DNA of 32,147 nucleotides from CARZYU01 sp964370085 (GTDB lineage: Bacteria > Bacillota_I > Bacilli_A > RF39 > UBA660). Each line of letters opens with the position of its first letter. The first letter of the stretch is position 1. This document shows positions 1-7,694 of this stretch, piece by piece. Location: assembly GCA_964370085.1 (NCBI GenBank), contig CAYJHI010000006.1, positions 1 to 32,147 on the forward strand, read 5' to 3'. Below the pieces are notes generated by a model. It was not told the origin of the DNA, made no database searches, and was given only the letters and a program-made list of their open reading frames with translations. The translations under genes and the position numbers were made by a program.

Positions 1-46
1 GCAATAAGACAATAAAAGACAAAAAATATCATACAATATAACAAGA

Positions 47-114
47 AACATAGTTTGATTATTGTCACTCGCTCCAATTGATATTTTAGTCGAACTTTTA
101 TTAGTTCGATTTTT
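47..114. repeat. Left copy of 33-bp identical direct repeat with terminator hairpin (copy A)
   Basis: Positions 82-114 are identical over 33 bp to 6858-6890. Both copies have AACATAGTT about 35-39 bp upstream (47-55 and 6819-6827), so roughly 70 bp is related. The right part folds as a TCGAAC / GTTCGA stem with loop TTTTATTA and a T run, which looks like a rightward rho-independent terminator for a gene to the left of the window. The two copies enclose the relaxase remnant and the R-M genes, so they could be the ends of an integrated element. Confidence 0.7.
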
Positions 115-116
115 TT
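91..116 (+). terminator. Rho-independent terminator inside repeat A
   Basis: A 6-bp stem (TCGAAC/GTTCGA) with an 8-nt loop is followed directly by seven T. It would end a transcript entering from the left. The identical hairpin at 6867-6890 ends the defence operon. Confidence 0.55.
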
Positions 117-299
117 ATTAACTAAAACTCTTGTATTCATTTATTTTTATCTATTATAAATATTCTTATAATATAGTATTTTTTTCATTTACATATTTCA
201 GGAGTATTTATAAAATACAAAAATAAAAATGGACTATCTAAACAAGTTGGTAAATATAATTTATTAACAAAAGATAGTCTTAAAACATCACAAGATAAA

Positions 300-1028
300 A
301 TGAGAGTATTTTGTATTGAATCATTTAACAAAGAATATAAAACTGCATTTCATTTAAAAGAAAAACAAAAAAGAAGAAATAAAGATATTCATGTATCTGA
401 TATGGCTAACTACCAAGAGTTAAAAGATGAAATTATTAAAAATAGAACTAACTTAGAAAATATTAACAATAACTCTAAAAATTTAGACACTGAAACTAAT
501 AATTTAAAACAAAAAATAGATAACCTTAAATTATCTAAATTAAATAAAAATAATTATATTATAACTACTGAAGATAAAGACACTATTGATAAGTATATTT
601 CTTCAGTTAGTAAATCAAATGAAGAATATAAAAACATTCATAACCTATCTTTAACACTTACTAATGTAGATGATACTTTAAAATCTAATAGTGAACAAAT
701 TAAAACACTAACTGAAAACAATGAAGCTTTAACTCTTAGAGTAAATACTTTATCAAAACAAGTTGATAAGAAAAATGAAGAAATACTAGAACTTAAATCC
801 GAAAATAAATATCTAAAAAGAACAATAGATGTTTTAAAATCTATATTTAATAATTTAGTAAACCTAATTCAAGATAAGTTCTTTACTAAAGATAGAAATA
901 AATATTTTGAGTTTGCTAAAGATTTATTTAAGTATGATATTTTATCTCGTGAAAGATATGATGATATTAAAGAAGTTTATGAAAATTCTGAATACAAAGA
1001 CAAAAAAAGAGATGACTTTGAAAGATAA
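300..1028 (+). CDS. C-terminal remnant of a MobV/Pre-type plasmid mobilisation protein
   Basis: The 242-residue product is Lys/Asn/Glu-rich with long coiled-coil stretches (about residues 35-80 and 105-180). Its first part, with VFCIESFNKEYKTAF then KQKRRNKDIHVSDM, resembles from memory the segment just after the catalytic domain of MobV/Pre relaxases. The frame stays open upstream of the ATG back to 177 (stop at 174-176), and those residues (GLSKQVGKYNLLTKDSL around 231-281) also look like the family, so homology precedes the start codon. The N-terminal relaxase domain with its His motif is absent. An AGGAG at 200-204 has no well-placed start. I read it as a truncated gene that cannot relax DNA, left from a mobilisable plasmid or element. 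A 13-bp-stem terminator overlaps its stop codon. The family call is a recollection, not a search result. Confidence 0.55.
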   Translation: MRVFCIESFNKEYKTAFHLKEKQKRRNKDIHVSDMANYQELKDEIIKNRTNLENINNNSKNLDTETNNLKQKIDNLKLSKLNKNNYIITTEDKDTIDKYISSVSKSNEEYKNIHNLSLTLTNVDDTLKSNSEQIKTLTENNEALTLRVNTLSKQVDKKNEEILELKSENKYLKRTIDVLKSIFNNLVNLIQDKFFTKDRNKYFEFAKDLFKYDILSRERYDDIKEVYENSEYKDKKRDDFER

Positions 1029-1048
1029 GTCATCTCTTTCCCTTTTTT
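1006..1048. terminator. Strong terminator between convergent genes
   Basis: A perfect 13-bp stem (1006-1018 with 1027-1039) and 8-nt loop are followed by CCC and T6. It overlaps the stop codon of the Mob remnant and faces the end of the convergent gene at 1047. The A run before the stem makes it plausible in both directions. Confidence 0.8.
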
Positions 1049-2609
1049 ATCGCTCATCTATAATATTTTTGATATATACTTTGTTGGTAGTTCCAATTTT
1101 TTTACTAACATTTAGAAATGCCACTTTGCTAAAAAATGGAATCTTTGGCAATTCAACTTGATGTTTTGATATTATACCGAATACAATACTATATTCTTTA
1201 ATTTCTTCTATTTTATAAGCAGCGTCAGTTGTTTTTTCCTTTATTTTGTCGTTAGCTAAACTTAAAAAAGTTGAATCAGTTAAAAGCAGTTCTGTTGAAA
1301 CTAATGCTTGATTAAATAAGTGACTTAATGTAGAAGAACCTGAATATGGTTTTAAATGTATCAACTCTTTGTTTTTTGACAATAAATCACATAATTCAAC
1401 ACTACTATGGCCTCCACCATACGTTATTACTGCTGCATCCAATTCAATATATTTATCAGCATTCCTATCTACAAAATCTTTTGTATATGCATTTTCTGTA
1501 GTATGGTCAGAAGTTCTTGGCTGAAATTCTATATTAGAAATCATTGTCCTTGAATATTCATCATTAATTCTATTAACATAATCGACATTTATTTTATACC
1601 ATTTTCCATTGTTTATACAATAAGAATTCCCTTCAAAAGTTATTTCACCATATATACATTTGTATGCTGACCAATTAAATTTAGTAGAACCATCATAACT
1701 TGATATTACTTTAATCGTTTTATTTTTTAATTGGTTAATATCATTTAATTCATTTTGTAGTGAAGATTTTACTTTATCTATAAAAATATCAGTTTCTAAA
1801 GAATTTCTTGAATATCGAAAACCTGCAATATCTTCCCAATTAATAACTTCTGGAACAGCCATCCAAAAATTTTCACTACTATTTTTAATTTCCTCTATAA
1901 GTTTTGCATTTAATTTTTCCAACTCTGTTTGATTTTTTACTGCTTGAATTTGATCTATCCATCCAAAATTTTCTTTATAACTAATTAATTTACTTTTTTC
2001 ATAGGTTTTTAATAAAAACTCTTCAATATTAGATAAATCACACTCTGCTGTAATATATAGAGAGTCATTTCCTGTAACAGAGCCTTGCGCATAACCTTCT
2101 ATATCAGTTATTGCAGTTATATTAGTTAATAAATCTCTATCAAAATCAAATGAAAAATCACTAATTCCAGATTTTGTAGGCATTTGAATGCTACTGTTTT
2201 TTTGATTGCCTCCTATATTCGACATATTGATTTTTCGCAAACTATCTGGAGATATAATATTTAACAACACTTTTAATCCAAATCTTTCTTCAAGAATATC
2301 ATCTATAAGCATATTTTTACCATAACCAAACGTAATCACAAAAATTCTTGTACAGTCTGGTGCTAATTGAACTTTAACTAAAAGAATTGCTCTTGCATTA
2401 GCTGTAAATATATTTTCTTTATTAAGTTCTTCTCCGTGAAAAAAGTTATCAAACCATTCAGGTTCTTTACCATATGAAACTCCAGTGTATAAATATATAT
2501 TATCTCTTATTTTTTGCTCTGATTGAAAGTATTTTTCTTCAATTATCTCACTAAATTCCGTAATTTCTTCTTTTACTAGTGATATTGCCAATTTATTTTT
2601 TACCGCCAT
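1047..2609 (-). CDS. DUF6119 / TIGR04141-like sporadically distributed protein
   Basis: The product is 520 residues, soluble, with no signal peptide or membrane segment. Length and motifs match my memory of the TIGR04141/DUF6119 family: an early YLYTGVSYGKEPEWF region, ILLVKV...RIFVITFGYGKNML around residues 75-100, NYCINNGKWYKI-type strands near 325-345, and late VITYGGGHSSVELCDLL and KPYSGSSTLSHLFNQ segments. The biochemical role is unknown to me. Family members occur sporadically and often beside restriction-modification genes, as here, where a Sau3AI-type endonuclease gene lies 89 bp upstream on the same strand. The start at 2609 has an AGGTGAGG ribosome site about 5 bases upstream. It probably has its own promoter at 2639-2666. 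A defence role is inference from context. Confidence 0.7.
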   Translation of the reverse strand: MAVKNKLAISLVKEEITEFSEIIEEKYFQSEQKIRDNIYLYTGVSYGKEPEWFDNFFHGEELNKENIFTANARAILLVKVQLAPDCTRIFVITFGYGKNMLIDDILEERFGLKVLLNIISPDSLRKINMSNIGGNQKNSSIQMPTKSGISDFSFDFDRDLLTNITAITDIEGYAQGSVTGNDSLYITAECDLSNIEEFLLKTYEKSKLISYKENFGWIDQIQAVKNQTELEKLNAKLIEEIKNSSENFWMAVPEVINWEDIAGFRYSRNSLETDIFIDKVKSSLQNELNDINQLKNKTIKVISSYDGSTKFNWSAYKCIYGEITFEGNSYCINNGKWYKINVDYVNRINDEYSRTMISNIEFQPRTSDHTTENAYTKDFVDRNADKYIELDAAVITYGGGHSSVELCDLLSKNKELIHLKPYSGSSTLSHLFNQALVSTELLLTDSTFLSLANDKIKEKTTDAAYKIEEIKEYSIVFGIISKHQVELPKIPFFSKVAFLNVSKKIGTTNKVYIKNIIDER

Positions 2610-2638
2610 ACTACCTCACCTAACTAAATTTTGATTAT

Positions 2639-2666
2639 ATGATAGCATAATTTATATTTTTTACAA
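2639..2666 (-). promoter_or_regulatory. Candidate sigma-A promoter for the DUF6119-like gene
   Basis: On the minus strand TTGTAA (2661-2666) is followed after 16 bp by TATCAT (2639-2644), with TGC before the -10 giving an extended -10. It lies about 30 bp upstream of the start at 2609. Confidence 0.45.
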
Positions 2667-2698
2667 CTATTTTTATCTCAATTACCAAATTTATTGTC

Positions 2699-4069
2699 TT
2701 AATCAATACTTTCCTCTAAAATAGTCTTTAAATATGTGTTATTTATCCAAAAACATTGTTTAGTATATTTATCTTCACCAGTAACTTTATCTTTAACAGG
2801 AAGTAAATATGTATCACTTGAATTAATAGCATGTGGTCTAACATGGCACACTTTATTTTCTTTTTGTCCTGGGAAATTAGTTTTTCTTTTTCCGTTAGCA
2901 TCTATACTATTAACTATATTACCAGAGTTAACAACTTCTTTAGTTTTCTCCCATACATTTCTTACTTCTGTCTCAATTGTATTAATTGGCATATTCCATA
3001 ATTTAATACCATCAAATACATAATCATCTATCTCATCATTTTTCTTGAATATAAAGAACATATATTTAGTAGTTTCTAAAACATTTTTTAATTCACTATC
3101 ATCCCAATCCTCTTTTATTATTTCAGTATATTTAAAAGTTGGAAACGGCATTGATTCTTTTATTCTTCCACTACTTTCCACTCTAATAGTTCTAGGAATA
3201 ATATTAGCTTTCAAAAATTCATCAGTATTATTTATTTTACCTTGAATATTAAACATTCTACTTATTAAAATATTATTAATACTTTTAGCCTTTGTTTTAA
3301 CATTTAGTTCTTTACCTAAATCAATGCAAGATTTACCCTTATACTTATTAACAACATCATTAATATAATCCATAAAAGAAATGGTATTATCGGATAAAAT
3401 TTTCTCTACATTAGTATAGTCACCAATATATTTTCTTACCATTTGGGTCATATAACTTGTTTTTAAACAAAATGCTCTTTGCATTGCTTTAATATTTGAA
3501 AAAGGTTGTTCTCTTAAAGATGCAGAATTTTTACCCTTAGTACAGGCACCTAAGTACATAGTATCTGCTTCAGACAATTCATGAGCTAATCCTTTTTTAA
3601 TTTTACCTACAATTAAATTCCAATCATTTATAAAAACATCTAAATCTTCTTCCTCTAAAGATAATAATTTTTGATGCGTTATTTTCAAATCCTCTTTTTC
3701 TTTATTTTCTTCATGGCAATACCATAGAACTTGTATTCTTTTATTTTTTCTCCAAAAATGACTTCCATAAAAATCATTTTTATATTCATTCATATAATTA
3801 ATAATATTTAATACTAATCTTTCTTTGGCAGATAAAGTTTTATTTTTATTTACTTTATAAGGTGTAACTTTTAATTCTATACCAGCCTCTAAAAAGTCTG
3901 CTTCTGATTTAGAATTGATTTCATAATTAAATATATCAGTTTCAATGATATGTCCAAAACTACCTTTACCATATGATTTAATTTTATAATCATTAATGTC
4001 TCCAAATTTTTTCCCTACTAAACTACTTGCTAATACTACTATCTCTTCTTCTGTATAATTTTTACTCAT
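2699..4069 (-). CDS. Sau3AI/MutH-type type II restriction endonuclease (predicted GATC)
   Basis: The predicted enzyme cleaves unmodified DNA, most likely at GATC by analogy with Sau3AI. The 456 residues match the two-lobed Sau3AI layout: an N-terminal catalytic MutH-like domain and a related C-terminal half (from about 240). The catalytic triad of MutH is visible with its exact spacing: D58, E65 and K67 in the segment DFLEAGIELKVTPYK (MutH D-x6-E-x-K). Context is decisive: it is divergent from a cytosine-C5 methyltransferase at 4217, with a 147-bp shared control region. The start has AAAGGAG at 5-6 bases. The length is slightly below that of Sau3AI, with no sign of damage. Specificity is inferred from the family; the GATC sites in the promoter region agree with it. 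Confidence 0.85.
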   Translation of the reverse strand: MSKNYTEEEIVVLASSLVGKKFGDINDYKIKSYGKGSFGHIIETDIFNYEINSKSEADFLEAGIELKVTPYKVNKNKTLSAKERLVLNIINYMNEYKNDFYGSHFWRKNKRIQVLWYCHEENKEKEDLKITHQKLLSLEEEDLDVFINDWNLIVGKIKKGLAHELSEADTMYLGACTKGKNSASLREQPFSNIKAMQRAFCLKTSYMTQMVRKYIGDYTNVEKILSDNTISFMDYINDVVNKYKGKSCIDLGKELNVKTKAKSINNILISRMFNIQGKINNTDEFLKANIIPRTIRVESSGRIKESMPFPTFKYTEIIKEDWDDSELKNVLETTKYMFFIFKKNDEIDDYVFDGIKLWNMPINTIETEVRNVWEKTKEVVNSGNIVNSIDANGKRKTNFPGQKENKVCHVRPHAINSSDTYLLPVKDKVTGEDKYTKQCFWINNTYLKTILEESID

Positions 4070-4107
4070 GTTTCACTCCTTTAATTTTATTTTTTACTGC
4101 TATATGG

Positions 4108-4136
4108 TTGATCTTTTCTACTAAACATGTTAAAAT
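4108..4136 (+). promoter_or_regulatory. Upstream methyltransferase promoter P1 with GATC in the -35 box
   Basis: TTGATC (4108-4113), a 17-bp spacer and TAAAAT (4131-4136) form a sigma-A promoter pointing to the methyltransferase gene. The -35 box contains a GATC at 4110-4113, the predicted target of the R-M system itself. It lies on the endonuclease-proximal side, so it could also affect leftward transcription. Confidence 0.55.
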
Positions 4137-4149
4137 TAATCAGTAAAGG

Positions 4150-4178
4150 TTGATCTTTCCAATTAAATATATTATAAT
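4150..4178 (+). promoter_or_regulatory. Proximal methyltransferase promoter P2 with GATC in the -35 box
   Basis: TTGATC (4150-4155), a 17-bp spacer and TATAAT (4173-4178) repeat the P1 layout exactly, 42 bp downstream. GATC is at 4152-4155. AAGGAGG follows at 4202-4208, then ATG at 4217. Methylating the cytosine in the -35 box would be a simple feedback switch. Confidence 0.65.
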
Positions 4179-4216
4179 ATAAATATGTTTAATTAACAAC
4201 TAAGGAGGCAGTATAT

Positions 4217-5455
4217 ATGGAAAAAACAGTAGTAGAATTATTCGCAGGTGTTGGTGGTTTTAGATGTGGACTTAACAATGTAGAATACAAAAATAATAAA
4301 GTTAAAGAAAATGGAAATTGGAAATTTGTTTGGGCTAATCAATGGGAGCCATCAACAAAAACTCAAGATGCATTTAATTGTTATAAAGAAAGATTTAATG
4401 ATGAAAGCGCTAATAACACAGATATTTTTGAAGTAGATAAAAATACAATACCAGATCATACTCTATTAGTTGGTGGATTTCCTTGTCAAGATTATTCAGT
4501 AGCACAAACACTTAGTTCTAGTAAAGGTATTGAAGGAAAAAAAGGTGTTTTATGGTGGGCAATAGAAGAAACTCTTGCAATTAAAAAAACTCCATTTGTT
4601 TTACTAGAAAATGTTGATAGGCTTTTAATTTCTCCAGCTAGTCAAAGAGGACGAGACTTTGGAATGATTTTAAGAAGTTTTTACGAAAATGGATATGATG
4701 TAGAATGGCGAGTTATAAATGCTGGTGAATATGGATTCGTTCAAAAAAGAAAAAGAATTTATATATTTGCTTATCATAAATCTACTGAACATTATAAAAG
4801 AATGAAAAAAGAAAATGAAAGAGATATAATTTTCGAAAAAGGTATGTATATTAAAAACTTCCCTTTAGAAGATGGCTACCAAAAAATAGTAAAAGATGAT
4901 ATTTCAGGTTATAAAGATTTAATTGAAGTAAGTAATTTATTCAAAACTGATTTTTATAATGCTGGTGTTATGAAAGATGGTGGAATATACACAGTTAAAG
5001 TTAAACCTGACTGCGATAAATTAACACCATTAAAAAGCATAAGAGAAACTGATAAAGTTGATGATAAGTTTTTCTTAGATGATGAAAAGTTAAAAAAATT
5101 CGAATACTTAAAAGGTGGTAAAAGAATACCGAGAATTAAACCTAATGGCGAACCTTATACCTACTCTGAGGGAGCAATGGCTTTTCCAGATAATTTAGAT
5201 TCGCCAGCTAGAACAATGTTAACAAGCGAAAGTGGTGTTAGTAGAACTACTCATGTAATTGAAGATTACTTATCAAAGAAAAACAGATTATTAACTCCTA
5301 AAGAATGTGAAAGAATTAACGGATTTCCAGACAACTGGACTGAAACAGGAATGACCGATAAAAAAAGATATTTTATGATGGGTAATGCTTTAGTTGTTGG
5401 AGTAATATCTAAAATTGGTGAAACAATTGAAGATATTATACAAAATGAAGACTAA
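4217..5455 (+). CDS. DNA cytosine-5 methyltransferase of a type II R-M system
   Basis: It transfers methyl from SAM to cytosine C5 in the recognition site, protecting host DNA from the divergent endonuclease. Of 412 residues, motif I ELFAGVGGF is at 7-15 (SAM binding), motif IV GGFPCQDYS at 86-94 with nucleophile C90, motif VI ENV at 131-133 and motif VIII QKRKR at 176-180. The target-recognition region is about 190-330, and motif X GNALVVGVI lies near the C-terminus. All motifs are in canonical order. A strong AAGGAGG precedes the start. The partner is a Sau3AI-type nuclease, so GATC methylation at C is expected. The next gene begins 10 bp downstream, so the methyltransferase heads a three-gene operon. 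Tandem promoters with GATC in their -35 boxes suggest self-regulation. Confidence 0.93.
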   Translation: MEKTVVELFAGVGGFRCGLNNVEYKNNKVKENGNWKFVWANQWEPSTKTQDAFNCYKERFNDESANNTDIFEVDKNTIPDHTLLVGGFPCQDYSVAQTLSSSKGIEGKKGVLWWAIEETLAIKKTPFVLLENVDRLLISPASQRGRDFGMILRSFYENGYDVEWRVINAGEYGFVQKRKRIYIFAYHKSTEHYKRMKKENERDIIFEKGMYIKNFPLEDGYQKIVKDDISGYKDLIEVSNLFKTDFYNAGVMKDGGIYTVKVKPDCDKLTPLKSIRETDKVDDKFFLDDEKLKKFEYLKGGKRIPRIKPNGEPYTYSEGAMAFPDNLDSPARTMLTSESGVSRTTHVIEDYLSKKNRLLTPKECERINGFPDNWTETGMTDKKRYFMMGNALVVGVISKIGETIEDIIQNED

Positions 5456-5465
5456 GGTGAAAATC

Positions 5466-6188
5466 ATGAAAAATATTCAACTTACAATTAATAATATCGA
5501 AAAGTCAATGAATTTTATTTGCGAAAATGTTAACAAAAGATACTGTGGTCCCTTTGAACATTCATCAGTTAAACAACTTTTGCAAAATATTAGTGAACTA
5601 GCATTTGATATTAGAAAATACAATGATAAAATTTCTTCTGATTTGATAGAAATAAAATCTAATTTATTTATGGATAGAAATATAGTTAATTTATTTGCAT
5701 TAGGCAGATTGAAACAAGTTATTCAAAATATTTCTCATTACTATGATAAAGATGATTTTTGGCAATACATAGATGAAAAAATTACCATTGTATCAAAAAG
5801 AAAATTTCTTGATGGTCATTATGCAGATTCTGTAAAAAGTGCTTTTACTGAAATATGCACTATAATTAGAAATTTCAGAAAAAACAATAACTATAAAGAA
5901 TTACCCAGTGAAGTTGATATGTTTCAAAATACATTTAGTAATGGAAAAATATTAAAATTTGCTGAAGGCACTTCTATTTCAGAGAAAAACATACAGGAAG
6001 GATACGAGAAAATAGTCATTGGGTCTTTATTAGCTATTCGTAATCCTAATTCACACACTAATAATTATATTAATAAAAATGATGCCATTGATAAATTGTT
6101 TATTGCTAATGAACTTATCAAAATAATCGATATTTCTATAAGTGATTTTTATACTAAGCAAGAAGAAACTATATTAGTTTCAACTTAA
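5466..6188 (+). CDS. TIGR02391 (Ymh-like) family protein in the R-M operon
   Basis: The start at 5466 is chosen because AAGGTG lies 6 bases upstream; an in-frame ATG at 5445 sits inside the methyltransferase gene without a ribosome site. The 240-residue product is helical and soluble. Its C-terminal half carries the pattern I remember for TIGR02391/hypoth_Ymh proteins: FLDGHYADSVKSAFTEI near residues 112-128, then MFQNTF, then an EGYEKIVIGSLLAIRNPNSH block near 185-204. The RNPxxH end motif is typical of that family and resembles the RxxxxH-type motif of some RNases and abortive-infection proteins. Family members often sit beside restriction systems. Function is not established; an accessory defence role is inferred. 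Confidence 0.65.
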   Translation: MKNIQLTINNIEKSMNFICENVNKRYCGPFEHSSVKQLLQNISELAFDIRKYNDKISSDLIEIKSNLFMDRNIVNLFALGRLKQVIQNISHYYDKDDFWQYIDEKITIVSKRKFLDGHYADSVKSAFTEICTIIRNFRKNNNYKELPSEVDMFQNTFSNGKILKFAEGTSISEKNIQEGYEKIVIGSLLAIRNPNSHTNNYINKNDAIDKLFIANELIKIIDISISDFYTKQEETILVST

Positions 6189-6202
6189 TTGAAAGGAACA
6201 TT

Positions 6203-6784
6203 ATGCTGAAAGAAAATTTTTTGAATATAGATATATTATATGTAAAATTAATAAAAAAGTGGTGCTGTGATTTAGGGTATAACCTATCCAGTTTAAGAGA
6301 TATGTGGGAACCTATGTTTGAAAAATTACATGAACTAATAAATTCTGAAAGATATTCGAATGATAAAGAATTTAGATACGCGATTGACAAATTAATTTAT
6401 AAAGATACAATTTATAGAATACAAGGTAGAAAAAATAAAAAAAGTGATTGTGTTAATTGGAATTTTTCTCCATCTAATTGTTACAGTTGGTCTAAAAAAA
6501 TTGATGGTATAAGTAGGTTAACTGAAAAATGTCGTCACCCTATATTAATCGTATCCAAGCTTGCAGAAAATGAATTTGCAATAGATTTAATAGGATTAAT
6601 TACATATATAGAAGAACTGTTTGATATTGATTTATGCCTTAACTCAACAATAAGGAATGAAGATGAAATAATTTTTCCTTTATATGAAGAAAATTCAATT
6701 TGTTACTTTCTATTTAGAAACGAATATATTAAATTCAAAGAATATAATCAAAATAAAACAAAAATATACTTAGATCTTGATTAA
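6203..6784 (+). CDS. Unknown 193-residue protein, last gene of the R-M operon
   Basis: I do not recognise this protein. It starts 14 bp after the TIGR02391-like gene with GAAAGGA upstream. It is soluble and rich in aromatic residues and Cys (WCCDLGYNL near 20, SDCVNWNFSPSNCYSW near 80-95). No membrane segment, signal peptide or clear catalytic motif is visible. A terminator within repeat B follows at 6867. Its place as the third gene after the methyltransferase suggests transfer with the defence module. It could pair with the Ymh-like protein as a two-gene accessory unit, which is inference only. Confidence 0.6.
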   Translation: MLKENFLNIDILYVKLIKKWCCDLGYNLSSLRDMWEPMFEKLHELINSERYSNDKEFRYAIDKLIYKDTIYRIQGRKNKKSDCVNWNFSPSNCYSWSKKIDGISRLTEKCRHPILIVSKLAENEFAIDLIGLITYIEELFDIDLCLNSTIRNEDEIIFPLYEENSICYFLFRNEYIKFKEYNQNKTKIYLDLD

Positions 6785-6818
6785 TTTGTATATGTAATAT
6801 ATAATTAACTTATCAAGG

Positions 6819-6890
6819 AACATAGTTCGTGATTTGTTAAGAAAACACTCCATTAAGTATTTTAGTCGAACTTTTATTAGTTCGATTTTT
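6819..6890. repeat. Right copy of 33-bp identical direct repeat with terminator hairpin (copy B)
   Basis: Positions 6858-6890 repeat 82-114 exactly (33 bp), with the same AACATAGTT motif upstream at 6819-6827. The TCGAAC/GTTCGA stem (6867-6872 and 6881-6886) and T run end the methyltransferase operon. The copies are 6,776 bp apart and bracket the relaxase remnant and all R-M associated genes. Confidence 0.7.
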
Positions 6891-6940
6891 TACTATATAA
6901 TAAATAACTTTTATGCGTTACGATAAAATTCCTATAACTA

Positions 6941-6949
6941 TGGTATAAT
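6941..6949 (+). promoter_or_regulatory. Extended -10 promoter for the 6983 operon
   Basis: TGG then TATAAT (6944-6949) is an extended -10. No good -35 is seen 16-18 bp upstream. It precedes the ART-like gene by about 33 bp. Confidence 0.5.
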
Positions 6950-6982
6950 AAAATAAAGATTAAATTAGATGTAGAGGTCCCT

Positions 6983-7690
6983 ATGAAAATAATAGAGTAC
7001 AATAATATAAAACAAGAAAGCATTTTTCTACACTATACTTCAATTAAAAATATAGATAGTATAAGTAAAAATGGATTATTACCTAAGATCGGAAAGAATT
7101 CAATAGTTATTGAAAAAACTAAAAAAGTCTTCTTTACTGAAGGCGAAAAAGGTGCTCTATTAATAATAGACGTATGGATTAAATGGTTAATAGAAAAACC
7201 TAATTGCAAATTAATATATATTATAGGAGCATATTTATTAAAAACTAAGTTTTTCCCTAAAATAATTCATGAAATCATTATGGTCAACAACCGAAAAAGT
7301 AAAAAGAAAAAATCAAAAGCATTTAAAGAAATGAACAAAATTTTAAATGATAGTGTTTATTTACTTTTAGATTTAGAAGAAAATATTGATTTTAGTTATG
7401 ATGATATAGATGAAGTTAAAGACTTATCTAATATTCCATCTAAATTTATTAACGAAATGTACCCCAATATTAAAAAAAATAGAAATTCTAAAATAGAATA
7501 TTGGAACATGAGAACAAAAACAAATAAGATTATAGAAAAAGATAAGATATCAATTATTTCAATTAAAAATAGTGTTAAAGCTATTGACATTATTAAACAT
7601 TTGGCTATGAATAACATAGAATTCATAGAAAAGGAATGTTTTTATTTAAACAATTTTTTAAATGATAAAACTTTACTAGAACAGGAGTAA
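6983..7690 (+). CDS. Unknown protein with an N-terminal ADP-ribosyltransferase-like motif pattern
   Basis: The 235-residue protein has no membrane segment. Its N-terminus (SIFLHYTSIKNIDSISKNGL, residues 13-32, then IGKNS and KVFFTEGEKG near 50-57) resembles the His-x-Thr, N...I...GL and FF(T/S)xG strands of ADP-ribosyltransferase or RNA 2'-phosphotransferase (KptA/DarT-like) folds. The C-terminal part is Lys/Ile-rich and unrecognised. It is the first gene of a run with a nucleotidase-nucleoside hydrolase fusion (starting 4 bp downstream) and HD genes. If the fold is right it may bind NAD or a nucleotide and modify a macromolecule, as toxins and anti-phage DarT proteins do. I could not identify a catalytic Glu with confidence, so function is open. 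Confidence 0.5.
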   Translation: MKIIEYNNIKQESIFLHYTSIKNIDSISKNGLLPKIGKNSIVIEKTKKVFFTEGEKGALLIIDVWIKWLIEKPNCKLIYIIGAYLLKTKFFPKIIHEIIMVNNRKSKKKKSKAFKEMNKILNDSVYLLLDLEENIDFSYDDIDEVKDLSNIPSKFINEMYPNIKKNRNSKIEYWNMRTKTNKIIEKDKISIISIKNSVKAIDIIKHLAMNNIEFIEKECFYLNNFLNDKTLLEQE

Positions 7691-7694
7691 ATAT

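Noticed and set aside
229..267. 12-codon leader peptide before the Mob remnant
   Set aside because: It is short, and the overlapping frame continues the Mob-like sequence, so the ATG is probably incidental.
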